Shown in pieces: positions 1 to 9,402 of a stretch of 64,000 nucleotides of DNA. Under the pieces are notes generated by a model, which saw only the letters and a program-made list of their open reading frames with translations, was not told the origin of the DNA and did no database searches. This stretch comes from Nitrospirillum viridazoti CBAmc (lineage in GTDB: Bacteria; Pseudomonadota; Alphaproteobacteria; Azospirillales; Azospirillaceae). Positions within the stretch are counted from its first letter, which is position 1. Each line of letters begins with the position of its first letter. The DNA is taken from positions 1,922,001-1,986,000 of the forward strand of contig NZ_CP022111.1 of the NCBI RefSeq assembly GCF_000730165.1, read 5' to 3'. The position numbers and the translations under genes were made by a program.

Positions 1-3000
1 GCCAGCACGGACCGGTAGATCGCCTCCGCCGCTGCCAGGTCGCCGGCGCGATGGGCGGCCATGCCCGCCTCCACCGTGGCTGGGTCATCCATCGGCGGGG
101 CGGCCGCCGCCGCCCTCAGGCGCAGCAGGGCCTGGCGCATGGCCGGGACGACCACCTCCGGTGGACCCCAGCCGGAAAACCATTGGCGCTGTGCCGGGAA
201 CCAGGGCCGCGCGCCGGTGCCCAGGGACGCCCAGGCAGGCATGTGCTGGAACCGCCAGGTGGGCACGCCCAGGGCCGCCGACAGCTCCCCCACCGCCGTG
301 CCGGCCGACACCACCAGGTCCAGCCCCGCCATCAGCGCCGCGACCCCTTCCTGGTCGTCGCGCAGGTCCAGGTCATCCCACAGATGCAGGGTCACGCCGG
401 TGGCGGCGGGGACCTCGGCCATCTCCGCCGCAGCGTCGCCGGCGCGAGCGTCGTACTGCAACACCACGAAACGGACATCCGGCACGGTCAGCAGCGGCAC
501 CATCTGCATCAGGGTCAGGTACAGGTTCTGCCGCCCCAGGCCGCGCAGGCCGCTGCGCCAGCACAAGCCGACCTTGAGACCGGGACCGAGGGCGTCGAGG
601 CGGCCGCGCCAGAACGCCGCCCGCTGCGGATCGGGACGCAGCCAGGGCGGCGGCTCCGCCGGAAAGTCCCCGAGGGAGCGGCGCAGCAGGGCCGGCAGGC
701 CGCCCATGGGCACATGCATGTCGGCGTCGCGCGGTGTGTCGGTGCGGCCGCGCACCACCAGGTCCAGGCCCGCCGGCACCTGAGGCTCCAGCGCCCGGGA
801 CAGCAGGCCGGCCAGCCGGGCGTCCACCTCCACCACCAGGCGGCGGCAGCCCCGCGCGCCCAGCCAGCGCAGCAGGCCGGGCAGGCAGCTGGCGAACAGG
901 ATTTCATCGCCCAGACCCTGTTCGCCCCATACCAGCAAGGCACGGTTCCGCACGTCGCCACCGGTCCAGGCCGGCAGCACCAGGTCCCGCCGGGCCGTAC
1001 TGTCGGGCACGGCGAAGCGGGCGGGATAATCGTGCCAGCCGGCCTCCAGGTCGCCCAGCTCCAGCGCCAGCATGGACAGGTTCACCCGGGCCTTGGCCCA
1101 GCCGGGCCGTAGCGCCAGCGCGCGGCGGTAATGGTCGCGCGCCTCCTCCACCAGGCGCAGGTCGATCAGGGCCCGGCCCAGGTTGAGATGGGTGTCGGCG
1201 TCATCGGGCTGCTGCGTCAGCACGGCGCGCAGATGGGCGGCAGCGGTTTCCGGTTGGCCCAGCAGCAGGCGCAGGTTGGCCAGGCCGCTCAGCGCCGCCG
1301 CCGACGCCGGCTCGATCGCCAATGCCCGGTGAAAGGCCTCAAGCGCCGCGTCCGGCTGGTTCAGCCGGGTCAGGGCGACACCGAGGTTGACCCAGCCGCC
1401 GACCCAGCCGGGATCGGCCTCCGTCGCCCGGCGCTGGGCCTCGGCCGCCGCCTCGTCATTCCCCAGCGCCGTCAACGTCAGGCCACGGTTGGCGTGCAGG
1501 GCGGCGCGATCCGGCGCCAGCTGCACGGCCCGGTCGTGGCAGCGCAGGGCGTCCGGCCCCTGGCCCAAGCCCTGCAGGGCCAGGCCCAGGCCGGACAGCG
1601 CCTCGGCATTGTCGGCGCGCAGGCGCAGCAGTTGGCGGTAACGGTCCGCCGCCGCCGCCCAGCGTTCCTCCCGCCGCAGCAGGCCGGCCAGCGCCGCCAG
1701 GGCGCCGGCATGGCCGGCGTCCGCCGCCTGGCCCAACCGCTCCACAGCCAGGTCCACCCGGCCCGCGTCGCGCGCCGCCAGGCCGTCGGCGTACAGTGTG
1801 TCGGGTGACGGTGCCGCGGGCGACGACACGGGATCCTCGGCGGCAGCGGTACGGGCCAGGCCGGCCAGCCGCCAGGCGAGGTGCGGCAGCACCATGCCGA
1901 TGACCTCGCCCTCGGGCGGGAAGAAGGGTTGTTGCGCGGGGAACCAGGGCCGCGCCCCGCTGCCCAGCCGGGTCCATTCGAAGGTGGCGCCCAGTCGCCA
2001 ACACGGCACCCCCAGGGCGCCGGCCAGTTCCGACACGGCGGTGCCGGCCGTCACCACCAGATCCAGGCCGCTGATCAGGGCCGCGACACCGTCCAAATCA
2101 TCGCGCAAATCCAGGTCGGGCCAGCGGTGGATGCGGATGCCCAGGCGCGCCTCGGCCGCCACCAGCTCGGGCTCCGCCGCCGCGCCGTCATACTGCAGGC
2201 TGACAAAGTGCACATGCGGCAGCCGCAGCAGCGGGTCCCACTCATCCAGCTGCGGGTACAGCAACCGGCCGCGTTCCTCGGTCCGCAGGCCGCTGCGCCA
2301 GCACAAACCCACCTTGAGGCCCCGGCCCAACGCCGCCAGACGGGTGGCCCACAGTGCCGCCAGCGCGGGGTCGGCCGTGAGGTAGGCCGTCGGGGCCCCG
2401 GCGAAGCTGGCCAGGTCCGGCCGCAGCAGGGCCGGCAGGTCCCCTGCCGATAGGGCGGCGTCGGGGGCCGGGGCGCCGCCACCGTCCAGCACGCGGCCCG
2501 CCGGCGCGATGACGGCGCCGGGAAAGGCGCGGGCGAACAGCGTGGCCAGACGCGGGTCGCAATCGATGGCCAGCCGGCCCACCTGTTCCGCCAGATCGCG
2601 GTAGAGGCTGGGGAACAGCAATTCATCCCCCAGGCCCTGTTCGCGCCGCACCAGCAGGGTGCGTCCCGCCAAATCCTGCCCCCGCCACGGCGGCGCCGGC
2701 AGCGGACCCGCCGCACCGCCCAGGTCGCGGCGGGCATAGCCCTGCCAGCCCGCCGCCAGGTCCCCTTGCGCCAGGCGGGCCAAGCCCAGGTTGAATTGGA
2801 TCAGCGGATCAGCGGCGTCCAGCGCCCCGGCCGCGGCCAGGTGGCGCGTTCCGTCCACCAGGCGGCCTTGCGCCACCAGGGCGGTACCCAGGTTGCCGTG
2901 CGCATGCGCCATCCCCGGCGCCAGGGCCACCGCCCGGCGGGCCAGGGATTCCGCCTGCCACGGGGCCCCCAGCGCCGTCATCGTGCCCGCCAGGTTGACC

Positions 3001-5138
3001 AGCGTTTCCGCCCGGTCGGGCGCCAGCCGCAGGGCGTGCAGCAGCACCGCCTCCGCCCCCGCCAAGTCGCCCCGGTCCCGCAGCAGCGCCCCCAGGTTGG
3101 ACGCCGCCGCCGCCAGGGCCGGGTCCTGCGCCAACGCCCGCCGGTAGGCGGCCTCCGCCTCGGCCAGGCGGCCCAGCTGGCGCAGGACGTTGCCCAGGTT
3201 GTTGGCCGGCATGGCCGATTGCTCTGGCGGCAGCAGGGCCAGGGCCTGGACGATGGCCGGCACCGCCCCGGCGGCGTCGCCCGCATGGAAGCGCGCCAGT
3301 CCCAGCAGGTGCAGCGCCTGCCCCCGGGCGGCCGGCGCCAATTCGCCCCATGCGATCAGCGCGTCCAGGGCGGCCACCGCCTCCGTCGCGCGGCCGGCCG
3401 TCAGCAGATCATAGGCCTGGGCCAGGGTCGGCAAGTCGGGGGGGCGGGACATTGCCCGGGGCGCTGGCCCACGGTCATTTGTTTCGATATCGAAATCAGC
3501 AAGCCCCAGCAGGGCTGTACGCACCTGGTCCAGGGCATCGGCCACCGTCTCGGCCGGGAAGATGCGCATGGCCGGGTACCAGGGCCGCACCCGGGTCCCG
3601 AGCATGGACCAGTCGCCCGGCAATTCCATGCGCCAGATGGGTACGCCCAGGGCACCCGCCAGCTCACCCACCGAGGTGGGGGCGGTGATCACCATGTCGA
3701 GAGCGGAGATCAGGGCGGCCACACCCTCGATATCATTGCGCTGGTCCAGGTCGGTGAAGCGATGCGGCAGGCGTAGCCCCTGTTCCGCCGCCGTCCGCCG
3801 CTCCGCCGTGACGTCGCTGTATTGCAGATCCACCCAGGTGATGCCCGGCAGGGACAGCAGCGGCGCCCACCGCGTCAGCCCGAGGTAATTGGGATCGCGG
3901 TGCGGTGCCTTGATGCCGGAGGTCCAGCACATGCCAATTTTCACCCCCGGGCCCAGGTCGGCCAGGCGTTGGCGCCAGTGCGCCACCGCCTGGGGGTCGG
4001 CCGCCAGCCAGCCGCCGCCCCGCCCTGCATAATCGCGCAGGCGGGCACCGAACAGGGCGGGCAAGCCGCCGGCGGGCAGGTGCACGTCGAAATCGTTGCC
4101 GCCCAGCGGCTCGGGCCGCAGTTCCACCCGACCGGCCAGATCCGGCACCTCGCGCCGCAGGTAGCGCGACATGAGGCCGATCAGCCTGGGCTCCGTCAGG
4201 ATGACGACACTGCCGCCGGCAGCCCCCCCTAGCGCCGCGCGCAGGGCCGGGACATAGAGGGGTGAGAACATGAACTCATCGCCCAGCCCCTGTTCCCGCC
4301 ATATCATGAGACGGCGCCCGTCCAAGGGACCACCCGCCCACTGGGGACGGTCGGCATACCGCCACGGCTGGATATTTCCGGTAGCGAAACGACTGCCATA
4401 ATCGGCCCAGCCACCCGACAGCTGGCCCATCGCCAGCCGCACATAGGAGCGGTTGTAGCGCAGCGCCGGATCCTGGGGGTCCAGGGCCAGCGCCCGGGTG
4501 AAGGCGGCCTCCGCCCCCGGCAGGTCACCCAGGACCTGAAGCGCGTTGGCCAGCGACATCAGGCCCCGGGGGTTGGCCGGCTCCAGCGCCAGCAGGCGCC
4601 GGGCCATGATCGCCGCGCCCTCGCCATCATAGAGCTGGCGCATCAGATCGCCCAGGTTCAGCAGGGCGGGGACATGGGTGGGGGCGATATCCAGCAGGCT
4701 GTGATAGGCGGCCATGGCCGCCGGATAGTCCTTCAGCTCTGAATAGGCCAAGCCCAGGGACATCCAGGCGGAAACGCTGCGGGGAAACAGGCGCAGGGTG
4801 TGCCGCAGCAGGGGCACCGCCGCCGCCGCGTCCCCCTGTTGCACCTGCAGCAGGCCCAGGTTTTCCAGCGAGCCTTGGTCATCGGGCCGCACGGCCAGCG
4901 CCCGTTCCAGCAAGGCGCGCCCCTCGGCCGAGCGCCCCTGCTGATGGCAGGCCACGCCGCAGAGGTTCAGCGCATCGGCCTGGGCCGGATCCAGTGCCAG
5001 GATACTGCGGTACAGCGTCTCCGCCCCCGCGAGATCGCCCGCGCGGTGCCGGTCCATGGCCTGGGCCAGCAAGCCGGCGATCTGCCCGCCAGCCTGCCGG
5101 TCGCCCTTCGCCCCCGTGCCGGCGCCGCCATGGACCAT
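1..5138 (-). CDS. Giant modular TPR-glycosyltransferase protein, C-terminus beyond window
   Basis: One frame stays open from ATG 5138 (directly preceded by an in-frame TGA) to the window edge, at least 1712 residues. It repeats one module: a TPR array followed by a GT-B-like domain that resembles the heptosyltransferase (GT9) fold, carrying 'EQGLGDE' after the TPRs and 'GLCWxSG' further on, and ending in a 'GxLGVPxWR' segment and 'RPWYPA' or 'RPWFPA'. Module A covers about residues 1-540, B about 563-1093 and C about 1113-1677. A fourth TPR array begins at the edge. Proteins with one such module are common near alphaproteobacterial flagellin genes, so a role in protein or flagellin glycosylation is likely. 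Donor and acceptor are unknown. Module B opens at an internal ATG (3452) that could be an old gene start, but no stop separates it from module A. It is divergent from pseB. Confidence 0.85.
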   Translation of the reverse strand, partial: MVHGGAGTGAKGDRQAGGQIAGLLAQAMDRHRAGDLAGAETLYRSILALDPAQADALNLCGVACHQQGRSAEGRALLERALAVRPDDQGSLENLGLLQVQQGDAAAAVPLLRHTLRLFPRSVSAWMSLGLAYSELKDYPAAMAAYHSLLDIAPTHVPALLNLGDLMRQLYDGEGAAIMARRLLALEPANPRGLMSLANALQVLGDLPGAEAAFTRALALDPQDPALRYNRSYVRLAMGQLSGGWADYGSRFATGNIQPWRYADRPQWAGGPLDGRRLMIWREQGLGDEFMFSPLYVPALRAALGGAAGGSVVILTEPRLIGLMSRYLRREVPDLAGRVELRPEPLGGNDFDVHLPAGGLPALFGARLRDYAGRGGGWLAADPQAVAHWRQRLADLGPGVKIGMCWTSGIKAPHRDPNYLGLTRWAPLLSLPGITWVDLQYSDVTAERRTAAEQGLRLPHRFTDLDQRNDIEGVAALISALDMVITAPTSVGELAGALGVPIWRMELPGDWSMLGTRVRPWYPAMRIFPAETVADALDQVRTALLGLADFDIETNDRGPAPRAMSRPPDLPTLAQAYDLLTAGRATEAVAALDALIAWGELAPAARGQALHLLGLARFHAGDAAGAVPAIVQALALLPPEQSAMPANNLGNVLRQLGRLAEAEAAYRRALAQDPALAAAASNLGALLRDRGDLAGAEAVLLHALRLAPDRAETLVNLAGTMTALGAPWQAESLARRAVALAPGMAHAHGNLGTALVAQGRLVDGTRHLAAAGALDAADPLIQFNLGLARLAQGDLAAGWQGYARRDLGGAAGPLPAPPWRGQDLAGRTLLVRREQGLGDELLFPSLYRDLAEQVGRLAIDCDPRLATLFARAFPGAVIAPAGRVLDGGGAPAPDAALSAGDLPALLRPDLASFAGAPTAYLTADPALAALWATRLAALGRGLKVGLCWRSGLRTEERGRLLYPQLDEWDPLLRLPHVHFVSLQYDGAAAEPELVAAEARLGIRIHRWPDLDLRDDLDGVAALISGLDLVVTAGTAVSELAGALGVPCWRLGATFEWTRLGSGARPWFPAQQPFFPPEGEVIGMVLPHLAWRLAGLARTAAAEDPVSSPAAPSPDTLYADGLAARDAGRVDLAVERLGQAADAGHAGALAALAGLLRREERWAAAADRYRQLLRLRADNAEALSGLGLALQGLGQGPDALRCHDRAVQLAPDRAALHANRGLTLTALGNDEAAAEAQRRATEADPGWVGGWVNLGVALTRLNQPDAALEAFHRALAIEPASAAALSGLANLRLLLGQPETAAAHLRAVLTQQPDDADTHLNLGRALIDLRLVEEARDHYRRALALRPGWAKARVNLSMLALELGDLEAGWHDYPARFAVPDSTARRDLVLPAWTGGDVRNRALLVWGEQGLGDEILFASCLPGLLRWLGARGCRRLVVEVDARLAGLLSRALEPQVPAGLDLVVRGRTDTPRDADMHVPMGGLPALLRRSLGDFPAEPPPWLRPDPQRAAFWRGRLDALGPGLKVGLCWRSGLRGLGRQNLYLTLMQMVPLLTVPDVRFVVLQYDARAGDAAAEMAEVPAATGVTLHLWDDLDLRDDQEGVAALMAGLDLVVSAGTAVGELSAALGVPTWRFQHMPAWASLGTGARPWFPAQRQWFSGWGPPEVVVPAMRQALLRLRAAAAAPPMDDPATVEAGMAAHRAGDLAAAEAIYRSVL

Positions 5139-5264
5139 TCATCACCTGTCAGGAACATTGTTCGGAGGTTCAACCACCGTTTCGCCGCCAACGGAAGGCC
5201 CACCCCGTGTAACCACCCCGTTAGGATAGCAGTTGTATGGTGATTACATAAACCACACAGATTG

Positions 5265-5295
5265 TTGATACTTGCCCTGATGTTGGCGCTATACT
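5265..5295 (+). promoter_or_regulatory. Possible sigma70-type promoter of pseBC
   Basis: TTGATA at 5265-5270 and TATACT at 5290-5295 are separated by 19 bases, slightly longer than ideal. They lie in the only AT-rich part of the 247-base gap between the divergent giant gene and pseB. The remaining gap holds nothing else I can name. Confidence 0.4.
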
Positions 5296-5385
5296 CCCCC
5301 TGACCATCCGGCGACCGTCCTCTCCGGGCGATCTCCGCGATCTTTCAGGCCCGGGGGGACGGTTCCACCGGCGGCGGGGGCAGAC

Positions 5386-6408
5386 ATGACGTCGAAGTTC
5401 CTTAAATCGGCCCTGGCCGATTTCAACGGCGCATCCATCCTGATCACCGGCGGGACCGGATCCTTCGGCCGCCAGTTCGTGCGCTATCTGCTGGAACACG
5501 CCAAGCCGCGGCGGATCATCATCTTCTCCCGCGATGAGTTCAAACAGTATGAAATGCAGCAGCAGCTGGGCGTGACCCACGAGGGCGTGCTGCGTTTCTT
5601 CATCGGCGACGTGCGCGACCGGTCCCGCCTGGAAATGGCGATGCGCGAGGTCGAGTACTGCATCCACGCCGCCGCCCTGAAGCATGTGCCGACGGCGGAG
5701 TACAACCCCATCGAATGCATCCGCACCAACGTTTATGGGGCGGAGAATGTGGTGCACGCGGCCCTGGCGGCGGGGGTGCGCAAGGTCATCGCCCTGTCCA
5801 CCGACAAGGCCGCCAGCCCCATCAACCTGTATGGCGCCAGCAAGCTGGCGTCCGACAAGATTTTCGTGGCGTCGAACAACCTGTCGGGATCGGTGGGCAC
5901 CCGCTTCGCGGTCGTGCGCTATGGCAACGTCGTGGGGTCGCGCGGCAGCGTCATCCCGCTGTTCCGCCGCCTGATCGCCGAGGGCGCGGGCGAGCTGCCC
6001 ATCACGGATGAGCGCATGACGCGCTTTTGGATCACCCTGCAGCATGGGGTGGAGTTCGTGGCGTCCTGCTTCGGCATGATGCAGGGCGGCGAAATCTACG
6101 TGCCCAAGATTCCCAGCATGCGGGTGGGCGACCTGGCCCGCTGCATGGCGCCGGACCTGCCGCACAAGGTCATCGGCATCCGTCCCGGCGAAAAGCTGCA
6201 CGAGGTCATGATCACCGAGGACGACAGCCGTCAGACCTTCGAGATGGAGGACCGCTACGTCATCGAGCCGGCCTTCAACTGGTGGACGCGCCAGGCCTAC
6301 GTCAAGCTGGGGGCCAAGCCGGTACCCGATGGTTTCAGCTATCGCAGCGACAGCAACACGGACTGGCTGACCCCCGAACGCTTGGCCGTCCTGCTGCAGA
6401 GGCCGTAA
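5386..6408 (+). CDS. pseB: UDP-N-acetylglucosamine 4,6-dehydratase (inverting)
   Basis: This cytoplasmic enzyme makes UDP-2-acetamido-2,6-dideoxy-beta-L-arabino-hexos-4-ulose from UDP-GlcNAc, the first step of pseudaminic acid synthesis. It is a 340-residue extended SDR. The nucleotide-binding GGTGSFG is at residues 22-28, STDK at 138-141, and the catalytic Tyr149-xxx-Lys153 follows in 'YGASK'. Length and motifs fit PseB/FlmA rather than membrane-bound PglF-type dehydratases. The stop codon overlaps the pseC start (TAATG), so the two are co-transcribed. The divergent neighbour is the giant TPR-glycosyltransferase, which fits a flagellin-glycosylation role. The main alternative is a retaining dehydratase for another 4-amino sugar, but the presence of the other Pse enzymes argues for PseB. 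Confidence 0.9.
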   Translation: MTSKFLKSALADFNGASILITGGTGSFGRQFVRYLLEHAKPRRIIIFSRDEFKQYEMQQQLGVTHEGVLRFFIGDVRDRSRLEMAMREVEYCIHAAALKHVPTAEYNPIECIRTNVYGAENVVHAALAAGVRKVIALSTDKAASPINLYGASKLASDKIFVASNNLSGSVGTRFAVVRYGNVVGSRGSVIPLFRRLIAEGAGELPITDERMTRFWITLQHGVEFVASCFGMMQGGEIYVPKIPSMRVGDLARCMAPDLPHKVIGIRPGEKLHEVMITEDDSRQTFEMEDRYVIEPAFNWWTRQAYVKLGAKPVPDGFSYRSDSNTDWLTPERLAVLLQRP

Positions 6409-7652
6409 TGGCTGCCGACACCCCGTCTTCGCCTCCCTATCTGCCCTATGGCCGGCAGGCCATCGATGAGGACGATATCGCCGCCGTCACCGCCGTGCTG
6501 CGCGGCGACTGGCTGACGCAAGGCCCCACCGTCACCCGGTTCGAGCAGGCCTTCGCCCAAGCCGTGGGCGCCCGCCACGCCGTCGCTTGCGCCAATGGGA
6601 CCGCGGCGTTGCACCTGGCGTGCATGGCGTTGGACCTGCAACCCGGTGACGCCGTGGTGGTGCCTGCCGTCACCTTCCTCGCCACCGCCAACGCCGCCCA
6701 CTATTGCGGGGCGGAGGTGGCCTTCGCCGATGTCGATCCCGAAACCGGCCTGATGCGCCGGGCGGACGCCGAGGCCGCCATCGCCCGGGCGCAGGCCGCC
6801 GGCTGGCGGGTGCGCGCCCTGGCGCCGGTGCACTTCGCCGGCCAGGCGGCGGACTTGGACGCCCTGGGCGACCTGGCCGAGGCGAGCGGCCTAGCCATCA
6901 TCGAGGACGCCTGCCACGCCGTGGGCAGCCGCCGCGCCAGCCGGGCCGGGGCCACCGGAGATGGGGAAACCGTGGCCATCGGCGCCTGCGACCGCTCCGC
7001 CATGGCCTGCTTCTCCTTCCATCCGGTCAAGACCATCGCCGCCGGCGAGGGCGGCATGGTCACCACCAATGACGACGCCCTGGCGCGCAGCCTGCGGCGC
7101 GATGTCAGCCACGGCATGGTGCGTGACCCCGGCAGTTTCCAGGACAGGAAGGCGGCCTTTGGCGCCACCGGTGCCGCCAACCCCTGGTATTACGAAATGC
7201 CGGCGCCCGGGTACAATTACCGCCTGACCGACATCCACGCCGCCTTGGGCCTGAGCCAGTTGGGCAAGCTGCACCGCTTCGCCCGCCGGCGGGCGGAGAT
7301 GGTGGCGCGCTACGATGAACGCCTCGCGCCTCTGGCCCACCTCATTCGGCACGCGGGGCGCAGCGGTGGAGAGCCCGCCTGGCACCTTTACGTCGTCCTG
7401 ATCGACTTCATGGCCCTGGGCCGGGACCGCGCCGCCGTCATGGCGGATCTCAAGGCCCAAGGCGTGGGCAGCCAGGTGCACTACATCCCGGTGCACCACC
7501 AGCCCTATTACCGGGAGCGCTACGGCAGCCTGGACCTGCCTGGCGCCGACGGCTGGTACCAGGCGTGCCTGTCCCTGCCGCTGTTCCCCGCCATGACCGA
7601 CGGCGATGTCGACCGCGTGGTGGCGGCCCTGGAACACCTGGTCAAGGCGTGA
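6408..7652 (+). CDS. pseC: UDP-4-amino-4,6-dideoxy-N-acetyl-beta-L-altrosamine aminotransferase
   Basis: This PLP-dependent aminotransferase of the DegT/DnrJ/EryC1 family gives the 4-amino sugar from the PseB product, with glutamate as the usual donor. It has 414 residues. The N-terminal 'YLPYGRQAIDEDDI' segment and the 'GDWLTQGP' motif are typical of PseC. The PLP lysine is Lys208 in 'FHPVKTIAAGEGG', with an upstream 'EDACHAVGS' that contacts the cofactor. The start ATG at 6408 shares one base with the pseB stop. A longer upstream extension in the same frame lies inside pseB and is not used. The next gene is convergent, so the transcription unit on this side is just pseB-pseC. Confidence 0.9.
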   Translation: MAADTPSSPPYLPYGRQAIDEDDIAAVTAVLRGDWLTQGPTVTRFEQAFAQAVGARHAVACANGTAALHLACMALDLQPGDAVVVPAVTFLATANAAHYCGAEVAFADVDPETGLMRRADAEAAIARAQAAGWRVRALAPVHFAGQAADLDALGDLAEASGLAIIEDACHAVGSRRASRAGATGDGETVAIGACDRSAMACFSFHPVKTIAAGEGGMVTTNDDALARSLRRDVSHGMVRDPGSFQDRKAAFGATGAANPWYYEMPAPGYNYRLTDIHAALGLSQLGKLHRFARRRAEMVARYDERLAPLAHLIRHAGRSGGEPAWHLYVVLIDFMALGRDRAAVMADLKAQGVGSQVHYIPVHHQPYYRERYGSLDLPGADGWYQACLSLPLFPAMTDGDVDRVVAALEHLVKA

Positions 7653-7680
7653 CCGGCATCAACCTGATCAACCGCCTTCA

Positions 7681-8922
7681 TCAACCCGCCTTCTGGGCCA
7701 GCTTGGCCACGCGGTCCTGGTAGGCGGCCGGGTAAAGGGCCAACTGACGGTGCATCAGCGCCCCACCTTCCGCGTCGGCCTCGCGATAGGCGGCCACCGC
7801 CTCGGCCCCCTGCCCGGCACCGTCCAGCACCATGGCCAGCAGCAGCTTGGCCAGCGGCTGGTTGGGCGCCTGGGCGCTGGCCTGCTTCAGGCTGGCGACG
7901 GCCTCGGCCAAGGCACCCGCCTCAAACTCCACCAGGCCGCGGCACTGGTTGGCAAAATAGTTGCGCGGCTCGCGGGCGCAGCCCGCCTGGGCGTGGGCCG
8001 CCGCCTGGGCCGCGTCACCCCGGCGCAGCGCCACGAGGGCGCGGTGGCTTTCCGGCAGGGCCCAGCCGGTGTCAACCTGGGCGCAGCGGCTGAAATGCTC
8101 CTCCGCCGCCGCCAGGTCGCCGGCCGCCAGGTCACGCATGCCCCATTGCAGCAGCAGGTTCTTGTCATCCGCGGCGGCCGCGCCCACCAGGGCGACGTAA
8201 CCTTCGATCTCGGGCACCGCCTCCTGTGGCCGCACCAGGCGCACCAGGCATCGGATGATCTGAAAGCGCAAATCCGGACGGGTCGGCACCAGCCGGCTGG
8301 CGACCCGCGCGGCCGCCAGCGCCAACTCCGTCCGCCGCACCTGGTCGTCCCGCCACTGGGCGAAAAGGGTGTTGGAGATATCGGCCAGGGCGCTCGCCAA
8401 GTCGTCGGCTGAACTGGCCGGGATGTCGCTCGCCACCGTCAGCGCGTGCGCCCAGGCGGCCAGCGCATCGGGGACGCGTCCTTCGACGTGGGCTGCCAGG
8501 CCGGCCAGCGCCGACACGCGGATGTCGGTGGCGGGCGCCAGCTCCACGAAGCGGCGGGCCCATGCCACGCCTTCCGCCTTGCCGTCCTTCAGCAGGCGAG
8601 CGGACAGGTTGGCACAACCGTCCAGCCACAAGGCCGGCGCGCGTGCCTGCAGGTCCGCCTGCCGCTGCCGCGCGGCCTCGGCTTGGCCCAGCCGCTCTTC
8701 CGTCCAGGCCAGCAGGGGATACAGGATGGCCAGGTCCGGCTGGATCTCCACGGCCCGCTGCAGGGCGCCGTGGGCCGCCTGGGCGTCGCCGCCCATCAGC
8801 AGGGCGATGCCCATCTCGAAATGATAATTGGCGAAGGTGGTCTGGCGTATGCGATCCCGCCAACGGCCGATCGCCGCCTCATCCAGCGCGGTTGCCGCCT
8901 GGTCCCCTGCCGTCACGCTCAT
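7681..8922 (-). CDS. TPR-repeat protein, function unknown
   Basis: The 413-residue protein is alanine-rich and almost entirely helical pairs of TPR/Sel1 character, for example a pair near residues 35-80 ('HFEMGIALLMGGDAQAAHGALQRA' region) and several more toward the C-terminus. No catalytic domain, signal peptide or membrane segment is visible. ATG 8922 has AGGAG directly against it. GTG 8916, six bases further in, has better spacing and is a good alternative start. It faces pseC convergently with a 28-base gap. It lies downstream of a receiver and a hybrid kinase on the same strand, so it could be read with them. It may be a scaffold for signalling or glycosylation, but nothing in the sequence decides this. 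Confidence 0.7.
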   Translation of the reverse strand: MSVTAGDQAATALDEAAIGRWRDRIRQTTFANYHFEMGIALLMGGDAQAAHGALQRAVEIQPDLAILYPLLAWTEERLGQAEAARQRQADLQARAPALWLDGCANLSARLLKDGKAEGVAWARRFVELAPATDIRVSALAGLAAHVEGRVPDALAAWAHALTVASDIPASSADDLASALADISNTLFAQWRDDQVRRTELALAAARVASRLVPTRPDLRFQIIRCLVRLVRPQEAVPEIEGYVALVGAAAADDKNLLLQWGMRDLAAGDLAAAEEHFSRCAQVDTGWALPESHRALVALRRGDAAQAAAHAQAGCAREPRNYFANQCRGLVEFEAGALAEAVASLKQASAQAPNQPLAKLLLAMVLDGAGQGAEAVAAYREADAEGGALMHRQLALYPAAYQDRVAKLAQKAG

Positions 8923-8989
8923 CTCCTGCCTTTCATGATCGCCGACGCGTCGGCGACACTGTACCAATCCGGGACGGCCAAGCCACGGT

Positions 8990-9376
8990 CTATCGCCGCC
9001 CGCGCGCCTGGGCGATGCAGCGTTCCATGCGGGGAATGAATTCCTCGGCCTTGAAGGGCTTCAGGATCACGCCGGCGGCCCCGTTGCGCAGGGCCTCCTG
9101 CAGCACCTCGGCCTCGGCATGGCTGGTGACCATGATGACCGGCACCATGGACAGGGCGTGGCTGCCCCGCACTGCCTTCAACGTCTGCAAACCATCCAGC
9201 GTGGGCATGGTGATGTCCAGCAGCAGGGCGCGCGGCTGCACCTGGCTCAGCATCCGAAGGCATTGGGCACCGTCGGACACGGGCACCGGGGTGTAGCCAC
9301 CGGCCTTCAGCAAGGCGCCGATCATGGCCCGCAGGCCGGGTTCATCCTCCGCGAATACGATCGCGCCCTTGCTCAT
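8990..9376 (-). CDS. Single-domain response regulator (CheY-like receiver)
   Basis: A 128-residue stand-alone receiver domain. The acidic pocket is Glu10-Asp11, the phospho-acceptor is Asp54 in 'LLLDITMP', the switch residue is Thr84 in 'IMVTSHAEAE', and Lys106 in 'ILKPFK' completes the site. There is no output domain, so it should act by protein contact, as in phosphorelays or chemotaxis-like control. It sits 26 bases downstream of the large hybrid kinase on the same strand and is probably its partner. 'Pilus/flagellar motor regulator' is possible but unsupported. Confidence 0.88.
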   Translation of the reverse strand: MSKGAIVFAEDEPGLRAMIGALLKAGGYTPVPVSDGAQCLRMLSQVQPRALLLDITMPTLDGLQTLKAVRGSHALSMVPVIMVTSHAEAEVLQEALRNGAAGVILKPFKAEEFIPRMERCIAQARGRR

Positions 9377-9402
9377 GCTGTCCTGCCGGCATTCTCTGGG
9401 GG

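Noticed and set aside
3450-3452. A separate gene starting at the internal ATG 3452
   Set aside because: No stop codon separates it from module A and there is no ribosome site before it, so I keep one gene. I record it as a possible ancestral start.
2766-3776. Plus-strand open frames across 1-5100
   Set aside because: They are antisense to the giant TPR-glycosyltransferase; translations are low-complexity, and the minus frame shows clear TPR and GT motifs.
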